64,000 nt of DNA, from contig NZ_CP028083.1 in assembly GCF_005491425.1 (NCBI RefSeq), positions 1,946,001 to 2,010,000 on the forward strand, in the 5' to 3' direction. The notes beneath the pieces are model-generated. The model was not told the DNA's origin. It searched no databases and saw nothing but the letters and a program-made list of their open reading frames with translations. The DNA comes from Lysinibacillus sp. SGAir0095 (lineage in GTDB: Bacteria > Bacillota > Bacilli > Bacillales_A > Planococcaceae). Below, in pieces: positions 1-10,150 of this stretch (position 1 is the stretch's first letter; each line of letters opens with the position of its first letter). The position numbers and the translations under genes are program-made.

Positions 1-37
1 GTGAACAAATTATAAAATTTTTGTTAGATTTATAAAG

Positions 38-66
38 TTGCTTCATAATTAATTTACAATTATGAT
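38..66 (+). promoter_or_regulatory. Sigma-A-type promoter of dapF
   Basis: TTGCTT at 38-43 and TATGAT at 61-66 are separated by 17 nt, and lie about 30 nt upstream of the dapF SD. The match is 4/6 and 5/6 to consensus. No transcript data; called from sequence only. Confidence 0.5.
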
Positions 67-97
67 AGAAGTAAAGATAAATAGGGAGCGACGATGA

Positions 98-1063
98 GTG
101 GAAAGAACATTTTTAAAAGTGCATGGTTCAGGTAACACATTTTACTTATATAATACTGAGGACGAAACCGAATTCAATTGGGTAGAGTTGACCAAGTGGC
201 TTTGCAAAAAAGATAACCATCATGGTGCAGATGGATTACTACTTGTTTTACCTTCAAAATCTGCGGATGCAAAAATGCGCGTGATCAATGCAGACGGTTC
301 TGAAGCTTCAATGTGTGGTAATGGTCTCCGATGTGTGGCAAGGTTTGTATGTGAAAAGCAAGGAAAAGAAGAAGCAGTCATTGAGACGATGAAAGCCAAC
401 TTAAAGGTAAGAAAAGAGTTTCCTTTATTCGAAGAAATTCCTACTTATGCAGTTGAAATTTCACCAGTGTCATTTTCTTTAACAAGTTTACCTATGGTGT
501 ATAAGGGACAAACAGAAATTCGCCATCAAGTGATTCCAGAATTTTCACAGACGATTCCCTATACAGCCGTATCAGTACCGAATCCACATTTAATCGGTAT
601 TGTGGAAGAACGAGATATCAAAGATAATACACATCAGAAAAATTTAGCCCAAATATTAAACGGCGAAAATGATTATTGTATAGATGGCGTAAATGTAAGT
701 TATGTATTTCCAATGAATAATGACACTATTTTTGTTCGGACTTTTGAACGAGGCGTCGGGTTTACTAATGCATGTGGGACAGCAATGACTGCTTCTGCCC
801 TTGTCTCAAGGCTAAATGGCATTGTAGATCAGGATATTATTACTGTATTCAACCCAGGTGGATTTGTGAAATGCGAAGTGAAAATTGCTGGTGACGACTA
901 TAAATTAACTTTAATCGGCAACGCAACAATTACTTCTTCATACGCTTTAGATATTTCGGGGAATGAATTTAAAGTTTTAAGTTGTCATGAAACGCAAGAA
1001 CAAAAAATATATGAAAAATGTCTTGAACTTGTTAAGAAGGAGACCGCATCTTTTGCTTCTTAA
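98..1063 (+). CDS. dapF: Diaminopimelate epimerase
   Basis: Converts LL- to meso-diaminopimelate in the cytosol, for lysine synthesis and peptidoglycan cross-links. Both family signatures are visible: MCGNGLRC with the first catalytic Cys at residue 73, and NACGTAM with the second at Cys226, so the proton-relay pair is intact. At 321 aa it is longer than the usual 270-290; the extra length is a C-terminal tail after about residue 285. The GTG start at 98 is chosen because GGGAG (84-88) sits 9 nt upstream; the ATG at 94 is out of frame. It is followed after 22 nt by a PAS-GGDEF gene with no terminator between them, so the two may be cotranscribed. Confidence 0.93.
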   Translation: MERTFLKVHGSGNTFYLYNTEDETEFNWVELTKWLCKKDNHHGADGLLLVLPSKSADAKMRVINADGSEASMCGNGLRCVARFVCEKQGKEEAVIETMKANLKVRKEFPLFEEIPTYAVEISPVSFSLTSLPMVYKGQTEIRHQVIPEFSQTIPYTAVSVPNPHLIGIVEERDIKDNTHQKNLAQILNGENDYCIDGVNVSYVFPMNNDTIFVRTFERGVGFTNACGTAMTASALVSRLNGIVDQDIITVFNPGGFVKCEVKIAGDDYKLTLIGNATITSSYALDISGNEFKVLSCHETQEQKIYEKCLELVKKETASFAS

Positions 1064-1085
1064 TGGTGAGTAGGAGGTGTGGTCA

Positions 1086-3119
1086 ATGTCTTTACAGAGC
1101 TTATCTAAAGATCAATTTGATATGCTTTTTCAAAACAGCAAGGACTTTATTTATTTTATGGAAAAAAATGGTGAGGACTACCGTTATATCTACTTAAATA
1201 ATTCATCAATCGAATTACTTTCAGATAAGGTCATAGGTAAAACGATTGCTGAAGTAATGAAAGTGCGAGATTGTGAAACGATTACGAATAATTATCATGA
1301 AGCAGTAGAAAAAAGGGAACAGGTCAGTTATCAGGATTATATTTATTTCCTCTCTGAAGTCAAGAAGTACGAAACGACGGTCATACCTATTTTTGATGGA
1401 AATCGAACGTTTGTTTTAGCTATAACGAAAGAAATTGCATTTGATCGTAATTTAGAAGATAAATACTTATTTATGCGTTCAGTATTCTTTAATTCTTTTT
1501 TATCAACAGTTTTAATATCGAATGAGGGGAAACTGCTGGAAGCCAATCCCCAATTTTTAGATGATTTTAATTTAAATATAGAAGATGTTCGATTAAAGGA
1601 TATTATTGAAATGCCTTTTATCTCTAATCATATTGATCTCGAACACTATTTAAAACAGGCATATAATGGTGAAAGTCTAACTTCGAAACTGCTAACTTTT
1701 ATTGATAAGGATGACAATTGTAAAAATTTTACTGCAACTTTTTCTCCTCTTTTCCAAGAGGAAAAAGTTGTAGCAGTTTTTATTATATTGCAAGAAGTGA
1801 CAAAGCTAATCGAACAGGAAAAAGAATTGCGCTTGACTTATAATGGATTATCAAATTTCCAATATGCTATTAATAGTGTGGCTGAGATTATCATTATGGA
1901 TTCGAATTGTAAAATATTGGATGTGAACGATCGCTTTACTCAACAAATGGGTTATACTAGAGAAGAATTAATCGGTAATACGTTAAAACTTATTGACTCA
2001 CGTACACATTCGAAACAATTTTTTGATAATATCTTCTCTACAGTGAAGGCAGGAGAGGTTTGGCGTGGAGAAATTTGTAATCGAACAAAACAGGGTGTAC
2101 CTTATTGGGCGGAAACAACCATTATCCCGTTTTTCGATGAAGACGGCAATATTAGTCAATATATAAACGTCTATTATGATATTTCAGAAAAAAAGAGAAT
2201 GATGACAGAACTTCAAAATATTGAACACATGTTTAAATTAATCACGGAAAACACGAATGATTTAATCGTCGTGACAAATGAAGATGGCATTATTTTATAC
2301 GTATCTACTGCTTATACTAGTAAGCTTGGCTTTAAGAAGGAAGAATTGATAGGACAATTCTATTCGAATGTTTTAGCCCCGGAAAGCAAAAATAGCTGGA
2401 ATAAAGAATTTCTTTCCAATCACGATAGTGAAGCTTCGAAAATTGATTTAATCCACCAATCAAGAAGTGGAGATAAATTTTGGACTGAGTGCAATTACAC
2501 AGTTGTCAAAGATTACGTACGTAACCATGGCATTCAGATTATTATGGTTGCTCGAGAAATTAACGATCGAAAAGAAATTGAAAATCAACTTTCATTTCTT
2601 GCGTTTCACGATTCCCTAACACAATTGCCAAACAGACGTTATCTTCAAAATGAGTTTTCACGTATTGTAGAGGATTCCAATAGGGGTTCAGAATCATTTG
2701 CTGTCCTCTATGTAGATGGAGATAATTTTAAGAACGTAAATGATCAGTTTGGTCACAAGGTTGGGGATGAATTTATCATTCAATTTGGAAAAGCCTTAAC
2801 TAGAAGTGTGCGAGGAAATGATTTAGTCGTTCGTATGGGTGGAGATGAATTTGCCATTATCTTAACTGGACTCGTTCGTGACAGAAGAAAGCGAACAGAG
2901 CAGGTCAAGCAAATTGTTGAGAGAATCAATGAGAATTTACAACAAGGCTGGTTGATTTCAAACCAGTTATTTGCCCCGACAGCATCGATTGGAATATCTT
3001 TTTATCCAGATCATGGTGTTAATCTTGAAAACTTATTATCTCATTCTGATAAAGCCCTATATGGGGTAAAGATGACATCGAAGAACAACTATAATATCTA
3101 TAGTCCAGAACTTTTATAG
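1086..3119 (+). CDS. PAS-domain diguanylate cyclase
   Basis: Predicted to make cyclic di-GMP from two GTP. There are several N-terminal PAS-like domains (roughly residues 10-110, 120-245, 255-375, 380-495) and a C-terminal GGDEF domain (about 500-675). The active-site GGDEF motif is intact near residue 585, and an RGND sequence just upstream fits the RxxD product-inhibition site. No transmembrane segments are evident, so it should be a cytosolic sensor. The ATG at 1086 is preferred over the in-frame GTG at 1077, because the GTG lies inside the SD TAGGAGGTG. The third PAS domain closely resembles the PAS of the GGDEF-EAL protein at 30964-32676. The ligand is unknown. Confidence 0.88.
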   Translation: MSLQSLSKDQFDMLFQNSKDFIYFMEKNGEDYRYIYLNNSSIELLSDKVIGKTIAEVMKVRDCETITNNYHEAVEKREQVSYQDYIYFLSEVKKYETTVIPIFDGNRTFVLAITKEIAFDRNLEDKYLFMRSVFFNSFLSTVLISNEGKLLEANPQFLDDFNLNIEDVRLKDIIEMPFISNHIDLEHYLKQAYNGESLTSKLLTFIDKDDNCKNFTATFSPLFQEEKVVAVFIILQEVTKLIEQEKELRLTYNGLSNFQYAINSVAEIIIMDSNCKILDVNDRFTQQMGYTREELIGNTLKLIDSRTHSKQFFDNIFSTVKAGEVWRGEICNRTKQGVPYWAETTIIPFFDEDGNISQYINVYYDISEKKRMMTELQNIEHMFKLITENTNDLIVVTNEDGIILYVSTAYTSKLGFKKEELIGQFYSNVLAPESKNSWNKEFLSNHDSEASKIDLIHQSRSGDKFWTECNYTVVKDYVRNHGIQIIMVAREINDRKEIENQLSFLAFHDSLTQLPNRRYLQNEFSRIVEDSNRGSESFAVLYVDGDNFKNVNDQFGHKVGDEFIIQFGKALTRSVRGNDLVVRMGGDEFAIILTGLVRDRRKRTEQVKQIVERINENLQQGWLISNQLFAPTASIGISFYPDHGVNLENLLSHSDKALYGVKMTSKNNYNIYSPELL

Positions 3120-3126
3120 TTTGTAC

Positions 3127-3161
3127 TAGCCTCCTTTTAAGTTAAACTTAAAAAGAGGCTA
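3127..3161 (+). terminator. Rho-independent terminator-like hairpin
   Basis: A 17-bp stem with one mismatch (TAGCCTC... / ...GAGGCTA) follows the diguanylate cyclase stop. The trailing T tract is interrupted (ATTTACTTGTTT), so its efficiency is uncertain. Confidence 0.6.
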
Positions 3162-3185
3162 TTTACTTGTTTAAAGGGTGATTGT

Positions 3186-3863
3186 ATGCAAAAGAAAATT
3201 TTATTAGTGGAAGATGAAAAAAATATAGCCCGCTTTATTGAACTAGAATTGAAGCATGAACAATTTGAAGTGTTTGTAACTCACGATGGTAGGGAAGGCT
3301 TAAATAAAGCATTAGAACAACAATTTGATTGTCTACTGCTTGATGTCATGCTACCTGGTTTAAACGGGATTGAAATTTGCCGGAGAGTTAGGGCACAATC
3401 AGATGTTCCCATCTTATTAATTACTGCTCGTGACGCTGTAATGGATCGTGTAGCAGGTTTAGATGCGGGTGCCGACGATTATATCGTGAAGCCTTTTGCG
3501 ATAGAAGAATTACTCGCAAGAATTCGATCGGTCTTAAGAAGAGTTCAAAAAAACGAAGTAGAAGAGAATGATTTGATTAAAGTGAGGGATATCATTATTA
3601 ATCCTCAATCCTATGAAGTACTCTTTGAAAATAAAAAGCTTGAGTTAACAAAAACTGAATATGACCTTTTAAAGCTGTTATGTGAAAACAAAAATCGTGT
3701 TTGCGAAAGAGAAATGATCTTACAATCTGTCTGGGGATATACAACTGAGGTGGAGACAAATGTAGTGGATGTTTACATTCGACATTTGCGTGCAAAATTA
3801 AAAACGGAGCTTTCCCCTTATATTGAAACAGTCCGTGGTGTTGGTTATGTGGTGAGAGAATGA
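3186..3863 (+). CDS. arlR: OmpR-family response regulator, ArlR-like
   Basis: DNA-binding response regulator of a two-component pair. The receiver domain (1-115) has the acidic pocket at VEDE, the phospho-acceptor in LLLDVML (about Asp51) and the conserved Lys in DYIVKPF. The winged-helix effector domain (about 130-225) ends in [12 protein letters not shown]. Sequence style and length match Staphylococcus ArlR and Bacillus YkoG. The order arlR-arlS-odhA-odhB seen here is the same as in Staphylococcus aureus, which supports the name. Its stop overlaps the start of the kinase gene by 4 nt, which implies translational coupling. Confidence 0.82.
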   Translation: MQKKILLVEDEKNIARFIELELKHEQFEVFVTHDGREGLNKALEQQFDCLLLDVMLPGLNGIEICRRVRAQSDVPILLITARDAVMDRVAGLDAGADDYIVKPFAIEELLARIRSVLRRVQKNEVEENDLIKVRDIIINPQSYEVLFENKKLELTKTEYDLLKLLCENKNRVCEREMILQSVWGYTTEVETNVVDVYIRHLRAKLKTELSPYIETVRGVGYVVRE

Positions 3864-5263
3864 AAAAATTATTAAATCTTATTCCAAACAACCAATCTTT
3901 AAAAAAGAAATGGACCATTTCAACAGCAATTGTCATTTTTATAAGTTATGCAGCAATCTGCAGTGTTATTTATATTGCACTCTATTCTTGGTTAATCCAA
4001 AACGAAGAGAATAATGCTATAAGAACCGCTGACGACTTGACTTCTTTTTTCAGCTCGCAGGATAACTCAATTTCAATACAGGATTTTCAGCGAAATACAG
4101 GCTTATCCAAGGCGATTGTCAATCAAAATCAAACAGTTCGCGTTTTTAACTTTGATGGCTATGAGGTGTTAAGGATTAATAATGTTAATTCTGCAGTGCC
4201 TTTGGAATTTTCTTATAAGGAATTGGACCATCCTGTAGTTTCGAAACAAGAAGTTGATGATGAAGATGTATATGTCGTAAACAAACTTGTCACAATTGGT
4301 CAATTCCATGGAATACTTCAGTTAATTCATCCACTATCTACCTTCCATTCGATGATGCAGTACGTTTTGACAACTATGTTAATTGCCGGACTAGGTGCTA
4401 TTTTATTAGCTGGGTTTATGGGCTATTATTTGGCCACCATTTTAATTAGACCTTTGCAAGATTTACGTGATTCAATGTTATCGATTCAAAATAAAGGATT
4501 TGAAGAAAAAATCAACTTTTCTTATGATGCTGATGATGAAATCGGAGATCTGCTGAAGCTATATGTATCTATGATGGCAGATTTAGAAAATTCGTTTGCA
4601 AAGCAGCAGCAATTTGTTTCTGATGCCTCTCATGAATTGAGAACGCCAATACAAGCTATCGAAGGGCACCTTTCCTTAATAAAGCGGTGGGGGAAGAATG
4701 ACCCTGCGGTATTTGAGGAGTCTTTGAATACTTCACTACTAGAAGTGACAAGAATGAAAAAAATGATTGAAGAATTATTGGACTTGGCTCGAAGTGAAGA
4801 GCGAGATATAGATGCGTTAGCAAATGTGAAAGAAGTTTTAAGTTCTATAAAAAATGAGCTGCAAATAATTTATCCCGGGGCAAACATTAACATTGTCGAA
4901 AAAGGTGACTTTAAGCAACCGAATATTTCTGAAAATGCATTGGCACAAATTTTGCGCAATATCATTGAAAATGGAATAAGGTATAACGATAAATCCCCTA
5001 TAATCGATATTGAAGTACATTATTTATCTGAAAGTATATTTTTAACTATCAAAGATAATGGGATTGGTATTTCAAAAGAAAACTTGCCATTCATTTTTGA
5101 TCGGTTTTATCGAGAGGATGTCTCAAGAAAAAATATCGGCGGCGGAACAGGCCTTGGTTTAAGTATTACTAAAATGTTATCGGAGAAATATCAAATTGAA
5201 ATGGATGTTGCAAGTACGGTAGGAGTTGGGACAACTTTTACATTAAAAATTAATATATCCTAG
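3860..5263 (+). CDS. arlS: Membrane sensor histidine kinase, ArlS-like
   Basis: Partner kinase of the preceding regulator. It has an N-terminal TM helix (about 22-45), an extracytoplasmic sensor region (about 46-165), a second TM helix (about 170-195), a HAMP linker, a HisKA domain with the phospho-accepting His in [11 protein letters not shown], and an HATPase domain with N, G1 and G2 boxes ([27 protein letters not shown]). The segment after the phospho-His ([15 protein letters not shown]) is strikingly like ArlS. The signal is not known; in staphylococci the pair controls adhesion and autolysis genes, and its role here is inferred only. Confidence 0.82.
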   Translation: MKKLLNLIPNNQSLKKKWTISTAIVIFISYAAICSVIYIALYSWLIQNEENNAIRTADDLTSFFSSQDNSISIQDFQRNTGLSKAIVNQNQTVRVFNFDGYEVLRINNVNSAVPLEFSYKELDHPVVSKQEVDDEDVYVVNKLVTIGQFHGILQLIHPLSTFHSMMQYVLTTMLIAGLGAILLAGFMGYYLATILIRPLQDLRDSMLSIQNKGFEEKINFSYDADDEIGDLLKLYVSMMADLENSFAKQQQFVSDASHELRTPIQAIEGHLSLIKRWGKNDPAVFEESLNTSLLEVTRMKKMIEELLDLARSEERDIDALANVKEVLSSIKNELQIIYPGANINIVEKGDFKQPNISENALAQILRNIIENGIRYNDKSPIIDIEVHYLSESIFLTIKDNGIGISKENLPFIFDRFYREDVSRKNIGGGTGLGLSITKMLSEKYQIEMDVASTVGVGTTFTLKINIS

Positions 5264-5513
5264 TAGATTTTAGAAAACCGATACCTAAAATGGTTGATTT
5301 GTCAAAAAAATTTGCTCTTTTCGTGAAAAATAGTTGTATTTTTTGTGAAGAGTAGTAAGATTGAAATGGAAAAAATACGTTCTTCACTTTAATTAATAAA
5401 TATTCATAATTAAATCAATAGATAATTTCTATTGTCGAAGAATAGTACAATATGAAATAATATTTTAGATACAACAATGGAACTGCCTTAGGGCGAAATT
5501 TGGAGGTTATCTC

Positions 5514-8315
5514 ATGTCGAACAATGTATTATTTGCTGGTTCCCCTTGGTCAGCATTCTCTGGTCCTAACTTAGGATATGTGATGGAGCAATATGATTTA
5601 TTTTTACAATCTCCTGAACAAGTTGAACCAGAACTCGTTGCACTTTTCCAACAATTTGGATCACCTGTTATCTCAAATGAGCAAGGTGCAGCAGAAAGTG
5701 TAACAACTCAGCCAGGCAATATTAAAAAAATCTTTGCAGCAGTACAATTAGCTGATGCAATTCGTTCTCAAGGACATTTAGCTGCTGATATTTACCCATT
5801 AAAAGACCGAAAATTAGATTCTTCACGCATTGAATTAGCTTCTTATGGCTTAACTGAAGCAGATCTAGCAGAAATGCCTGGGTCGTTATTCTTTAATAAT
5901 GTTCCTGGAAGCGTTAACAACGGTAAACAAGCAATCGATTATTTGCGTTCACAATATACTGGTAAAATCGCTTATGAGTACGCTCATGTAGATGAAGCTG
6001 AACGTCAATGGATTCAAGATAAGATTGAATCAGGTAATTCAGTTTTAAATCTAACTGCTGAAGACAAAAAAGCATTATTAGAAAGATTAACACGTGTTGA
6101 AGATTTCGAAAAATTTATTCATAAAACTTTCGTTGGACAAAAACGTTTCTCAATCGAAGGTCTTGATACTTTAGTAGTATTACTTGATGAAATCGTAAGA
6201 AAAGCAGACGAAGAAAAAATGAAATATTTACAAATCGGTATGGCACACCGTGGACGCTTAAATGTTTTAACTCACGTTGTAAACAAACCATACGATATGA
6301 TGTTTGCTGACTTTGCACACGTTCCGAATGATTATTTCTTCCCAACAGATGGCTCTTTAGAAATCACTAAAGGATGGACTGGTGATGTGAAGTATCATAT
6401 GGGTGCTACTCATTCTAAGCAATCTGGTATGAAAGTGAAATTGGCATATAACCCATCACATTTAGAAGTAGTAAGTCCAGTTATCACAGGTTCTACACGT
6501 GCTGCACAAGAAGTAACATCTAACGCTGGAACTCCTAGCCATGATCCAAGCAAAGCTGTAGCTGTTCTAGTTCATGGTGATGCTGCATTTGCAGGAGAGG
6601 GTATAGTTCAAGAAGTATTCAACTATGCGAATACAACAGGTTTCTCAACTGGTGGTTCAATCCATATTATCTCGAACAACATGATCGGTTTTACAACAGA
6701 GCATTTTGATTCACGCTCTACGCATTACTCTTCTGATGTGGCAAAAGGTTATGGAATTCCTGTAATTCACGTAAATGCTGATGATCCAGAAGCAGTATTA
6801 CAAGTAGCAGGTTTAGCATTCCAATATCGTCAAACATTCGGCAAAGATATTTTAGTAGACTTAATCGGATACCGTCGCTTTGGTCATAACGAAACTGATG
6901 ATCCAACGGTTACAAATCCGTTAACATATCAAATTGTTACAAAGCATCCAACTGTACGTTCACTTTATGGAGAAAAGCTAACGAATGAAGGTATTCTAAC
7001 TCAAGATCAAGTGAAAAAGCTTGATGAAGAGATTTACGCAGAAATGCAAACTTCTTACGACCATGTGAAAGCAGTAGGTGCCGAGAAAGGTCATTTTGAA
7101 ATCGAAATGCCTGAAGCAGTAAGAAATGAGTATCCAGAAGTAGATACAAGTGTAACAAAAGAAAACTTAAAACAAATTAATGATGATTTATTAGCATGGC
7201 CAGAAGGTTTTGAACCACAAAACAAACTTGCTAAAATCTTAAATAAACGCATCGAAGCTCTTGAGACTGATAAAATCGATTGGGGTCACGCCGAAACATT
7301 AGCGTTTGCTGCAATTTTACGTGATGGAAACCCAATCCGTATTACTGGACAAGACGCACAGCGTGGTACTTTCTCACAACGTCACTTAGTATTGCATGAC
7401 AAAACTACAGGGACAGAATTAGTACCATTACACAATGTTTCCGATGCTAAAGCCTCATTCTCTGTATACAATTCACCGCTGACAGAAACAGCAATTGTTG
7501 GCTTTGAATATGGTTATAATTTAGAAAACGATAATGCTTTAACAATTTGGGAAGCTCAATTTGGTGACTTTGCCAATATGGCTCAAGTTATGTTTGATAA
7601 CTTCATTTCTTCATCACGTTCTAAATGGGGTGAAAAATCTGGTTTAGTATTCTTACTGCCTAATGGTATGGAAGGTCAAGGTCCCGAGCACTCATCAGCA
7701 CGTATTGAAAGATATTTACAACTATCGGCAGAGAATAACTGGATCGTAGCAAACTGCTCGAATGCAGGAAACTACTTCCATTTATTACGTCGTCAAGCAA
7801 AAATGTTAGGAACAGAAGCAATTCGTCCTTTAATCATTCCTTCACCAAAATCATTGCTTCGCCACCCGTTAGCTTCTGCTTCTGTTGAACAGCTATCTGA
7901 AGGCAGATTCCAAGAAGTAATTGAACAACCTGGTTTAGGTGGTAATGCTAAAAAAGTAGAACGTATTCTTCTTGCTTCAGGTAAAGTGACAATTGATTTA
8001 GCAGATCGTGTACAAGATGGAAAAGGATATGATAACCTTCATATCGTTCGTGTAGAACAGCTCTACCCATTCCCATCACAAAAAATTGCTGATATCATTG
8101 CGAAGTACCCTAACGCGAAAGAAATCGTATGGGTGCAAGAAGAACCTAAAAACCAAGGACCTTGGAAATATGCATTAGAATATTTACTAGACCTGGCAGA
8201 CGGTAAAAAGGTAAAATATGTTGGACGTCCAGAAATGTCTTCAACTTCTGAAGGAGATATGGATTCACATAAAATTGCACAAGCAAAAGTTATTGATGAG
8301 GCTCTTGCGAAATAA
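5514..8315 (+). CDS. odhA: 2-oxoglutarate dehydrogenase E1 component
   Basis: Thiamine-diphosphate-dependent E1 of the 2-oxoglutarate dehydrogenase complex (TCA cycle); it decarboxylates 2-oxoglutarate and succinylates the lipoyl group of OdhB. At 933 aa it has the usual full length. Visible family motifs are MAHRGRLNVL, the TPP/Mg-binding GDAAFAGEG near residue 355, and YRRFGHNETDDPT near 453-465. SD TTGGAGG lies about 8 nt before the ATG. The 250-nt upstream gap holds no gene; a weak TTGTAT/TAAGAT pair near 5330-5365 could be a promoter. E2 follows after 106 nt. Confidence 0.96.
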   Translation: MSNNVLFAGSPWSAFSGPNLGYVMEQYDLFLQSPEQVEPELVALFQQFGSPVISNEQGAAESVTTQPGNIKKIFAAVQLADAIRSQGHLAADIYPLKDRKLDSSRIELASYGLTEADLAEMPGSLFFNNVPGSVNNGKQAIDYLRSQYTGKIAYEYAHVDEAERQWIQDKIESGNSVLNLTAEDKKALLERLTRVEDFEKFIHKTFVGQKRFSIEGLDTLVVLLDEIVRKADEEKMKYLQIGMAHRGRLNVLTHVVNKPYDMMFADFAHVPNDYFFPTDGSLEITKGWTGDVKYHMGATHSKQSGMKVKLAYNPSHLEVVSPVITGSTRAAQEVTSNAGTPSHDPSKAVAVLVHGDAAFAGEGIVQEVFNYANTTGFSTGGSIHIISNNMIGFTTEHFDSRSTHYSSDVAKGYGIPVIHVNADDPEAVLQVAGLAFQYRQTFGKDILVDLIGYRRFGHNETDDPTVTNPLTYQIVTKHPTVRSLYGEKLTNEGILTQDQVKKLDEEIYAEMQTSYDHVKAVGAEKGHFEIEMPEAVRNEYPEVDTSVTKENLKQINDDLLAWPEGFEPQNKLAKILNKRIEALETDKIDWGHAETLAFAAILRDGNPIRITGQDAQRGTFSQRHLVLHDKTTGTELVPLHNVSDAKASFSVYNSPLTETAIVGFEYGYNLENDNALTIWEAQFGDFANMAQVMFDNFISSSRSKWGEKSGLVFLLPNGMEGQGPEHSSARIERYLQLSAENNWIVANCSNAGNYFHLLRRQAKMLGTEAIRPLIIPSPKSLLRHPLASASVEQLSEGRFQEVIEQPGLGGNAKKVERILLASGKVTIDLADRVQDGKGYDNLHIVRVEQLYPFPSQKIADIIAKYPNAKEIVWVQEEPKNQGPWKYALEYLLDLADGKKVKYVGRPEMSSTSEGDMDSHKIAQAKVIDEALAK

Positions 8316-8371
8316 TTTACAATTTTAATTTACTGACTAAAGTAGCTACACTAAGATAGTAGTAGCGATAC

Positions 8372-8397
8372 CATGTTGTACCTTTTTAGGTACACAT
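8372..8397 (+). other. Hairpin in the odhA-odhB intergenic leader
   Basis: An 11-bp stem with one bulged T (arms around CATGTTGTACCT and AGGTACACATG) lies between odhA and the odhB SD. It has no T tract, so it is probably not a terminator. It could mark an RNA processing site or protect the odhB message; the function is inference. Confidence 0.45.
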
Positions 8398-8421
8398 GCT
8401 ATTTAAAGGAGGATATTTAAA

Positions 8422-9687
8422 GTGGCTGAAATTAAAGTCCCTGAACTAGCAGAATCAATTACAGAAGGTACTATTGCACAATGGGTGAAAAAAGTTGGAG
8501 ATCGCATTGAAAAAGGCGAATTCATCGTTGAATTAGAAACAGATAAAGTAAATGCTGAGATTATTTCAGAGGAAGCTGGAGTTCTAACTCAAGTTTTAGC
8601 TGAAGAAGGCGATACAGTTCTTGTAGGTCAAGTAATCGCTGTAGTTGAAGCTGGAGAAGGAGCAGCGCCAGCGCCAGCAGCAGCAGCTGCACCACAAGAA
8701 GCACCTAAAGCTGAAAGCGCACCGGCAGCTGCACCAGCACCAGCACCTGCAACTCCAGTTGTTGAAGAAACTTCTAATGAGCGCGTAGTTGCATCACCAG
8801 CAGCTCGTAAGTTAGCTCGCGAAAAAGGTATTGATTTAAGCGCAATTTCACCAGTTGATCCACAAGGACGCGTACGTGTACAAGATGTAGCGGCTCACGG
8901 AACAGCTCCAGTTGCACAAACACAAGCACCAGTAGCTTCAATTACAACATCAAATGGTCCAGTTGTATTTGCTCCAGCAGCAGAAACTGACCGTGTTACG
9001 ATTGAAAAAATGTCACGTCGTCGTCAAACAATTGCAAAACGTTTACTTGAAGTTAAACAATCTACTGCAATGTTAACTACTTTCAACGAAATTGACATGA
9101 CAAACATCATGGCATTACGTAAACGCAAACAAGAAGAGTTTGTGAAAGCAAACGACATTAAATTAGGCTTCATGTCCTTCTTTACAAAAGCTGTTGTCGC
9201 AGCACTAAAAAAATATCCATACGTGAATGCACAAATCAGTGGAGATGAAATTCACTTAAACAATTTCTTCGATATCGGTGTTGCGGTATCTACGGAAGAA
9301 GGCTTAGTAGTACCAGTTGTTCGTGACGCAAATGCTAAGAATTTTGCTGAAATCGAAAAAGATATTGCGGAATTAGCGAAAAAAGCTCGCGACAAAAAAT
9401 TAGGATTAAATGACATGGCTGGTGGTTCATTCACTATCACTAACGGTGGTGTATTCGGATCATTAATGTCTACTCCTATTATGAATGGTACGCAAGCTGG
9501 TATTTTAGGAATGCATTCAATCGTTCAACGTCCTGTTGCAATTAATGGTGAAGTTGAAATTCGTCCAATGATGTACGTTGCTTTATCGTATGACCACCGT
9601 ATTATCGATGGAAAAGATTCAGTTGGATTCTTAAAAACGGTTAAAGAATTAATCGAAAATCCTGAAGATTTACTATTAAATTCATAA
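8422..9687 (+). CDS. odhB: Dihydrolipoamide succinyltransferase (E2) of the 2-oxoglutarate dehydrogenase complex
   Basis: Acyltransferase core of the OGDH complex; it transfers succinyl from lipoate to CoA. The lipoyl domain (1-78) carries the modified Lys42 in [11 protein letters not shown]. An Ala/Pro-rich flexible linker (about 80-115), a peripheral subunit-binding domain (about 122-160, [16 protein letters not shown]) and the catalytic domain (about 190-420), with the active-site His in [11 protein letters not shown], follow. The start is GTG at 8422, 10 nt after SD AAGGAGG. Together with odhA this gives E1 and E2; E3 (lipoamide dehydrogenase) is not in this window. Confidence 0.96.
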   Translation: MAEIKVPELAESITEGTIAQWVKKVGDRIEKGEFIVELETDKVNAEIISEEAGVLTQVLAEEGDTVLVGQVIAVVEAGEGAAPAPAAAAAPQEAPKAESAPAAAPAPAPATPVVEETSNERVVASPAARKLAREKGIDLSAISPVDPQGRVRVQDVAAHGTAPVAQTQAPVASITTSNGPVVFAPAAETDRVTIEKMSRRRQTIAKRLLEVKQSTAMLTTFNEIDMTNIMALRKRKQEEFVKANDIKLGFMSFFTKAVVAALKKYPYVNAQISGDEIHLNNFFDIGVAVSTEEGLVVPVVRDANAKNFAEIEKDIAELAKKARDKKLGLNDMAGGSFTITNGGVFGSLMSTPIMNGTQAGILGMHSIVQRPVAINGEVEIRPMMYVALSYDHRIIDGKDSVGFLKTVKELIENPEDLLLNS

Positions 9688-9701
9688 TTTTGTTTAAAAT
9701 C

Positions 9702-9734
9702 TACCTAGCGGATTAATTTTCGCTAGGTATTTTT
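9702..9734 (+). terminator. Terminator of the odhAB operon
   Basis: A perfect 9-bp stem (TACCTAGCG / CGCTAGGTA) with a 10-nt loop is followed by a T-rich tract. It lies 15 nt after the odhB stop. Confidence 0.85.
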
Positions 9735-9797
9735 AAATTTGTAATAAAATTCTAGATAAAAGAATAGATAAGTGTCTACTTTTCAGAAAAATGAATA

Positions 9798-9826
9798 TTG
9801 ACATGAGATTTTTAGTATAGTAATAT
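9798..9826 (+). promoter_or_regulatory. Promoter of the lysine-riboswitch transcript
   Basis: A consensus TTGACA (9798-9803), a 17-nt spacer and TAATAT (9821-9826) place the transcription start some 20-30 nt before the riboswitch aptamer. Confidence 0.65.
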
Positions 9827-9863
9827 TCAATTAGTAAATTAATATTAAAACCTCACGTTACAA

Positions 9864-10110
9864 GTGAGGTAGAGGCGCGATATTTAATAGTTTTTCATGG
9901 AGTTTAGAGCAAAACCAGGATATGAAAAATGAGGAAATGTCGCCGAAGTGTGAATGTAGGCTCTCTACATCATGCTGGGTCTGCAGTGAATAATTGCAGG
10001 ACTGTCTCAGGTGGAAATCCCAACCATCTGAGGTGAGCTATCTCAGGTAGGGAACGTTAGAGGATTTGGGCTAAATTTTAGCGACCTAAGTTCATCTTAG
10101 GTCGCTTTTT
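9864..10110 (+). promoter_or_regulatory. Lysine riboswitch (L-box) with intrinsic terminator
   Basis: The leader has the L-box core blocks in order: GGTAGAGGCGCGA (about 9868-9880), GCCGAAG (about 9942), and GAGCTATC closing the aptamer. The P1 helix pairs TGAGGTAG (9865-9872) with CTATCTCA (10038-10045) through one G-U pair. A terminator follows at 10080-10110: an 11-bp perfect stem GCGACCTAAG/CTTAGGTCGC with loop TTCAT and five Ts. CTCAGGT (10042-10048) can pair 6 of 7 with ACCTAAG (10084-10090), which would form an antiterminator when lysine is absent. Known members of this class shut off lysine synthesis or uptake genes when lysine is plentiful. Confidence 0.92.
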
Positions 10111-10150
10111 GCATAAATTGGCTCAAAAAATTAAAGAAGGAGAGAGAGAA

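Noticed and set aside
3598-3936. 112-codon minus-strand open frame across arlR-arlS
   Set aside because: It is fully inside convincing coding sequence on the other strand, with no SD.
5432-5451. TTGTCG/TACAAT as odhA promoter
   Set aside because: The spacer is only 8 nt; not a functional sigma-A arrangement.
10109-10150. Upstream start for the substrate-binding protein
   Set aside because: It begins within the riboswitch terminator T tract; the ATG at 10151 has the SD and gives a clean lipoprotein signal.
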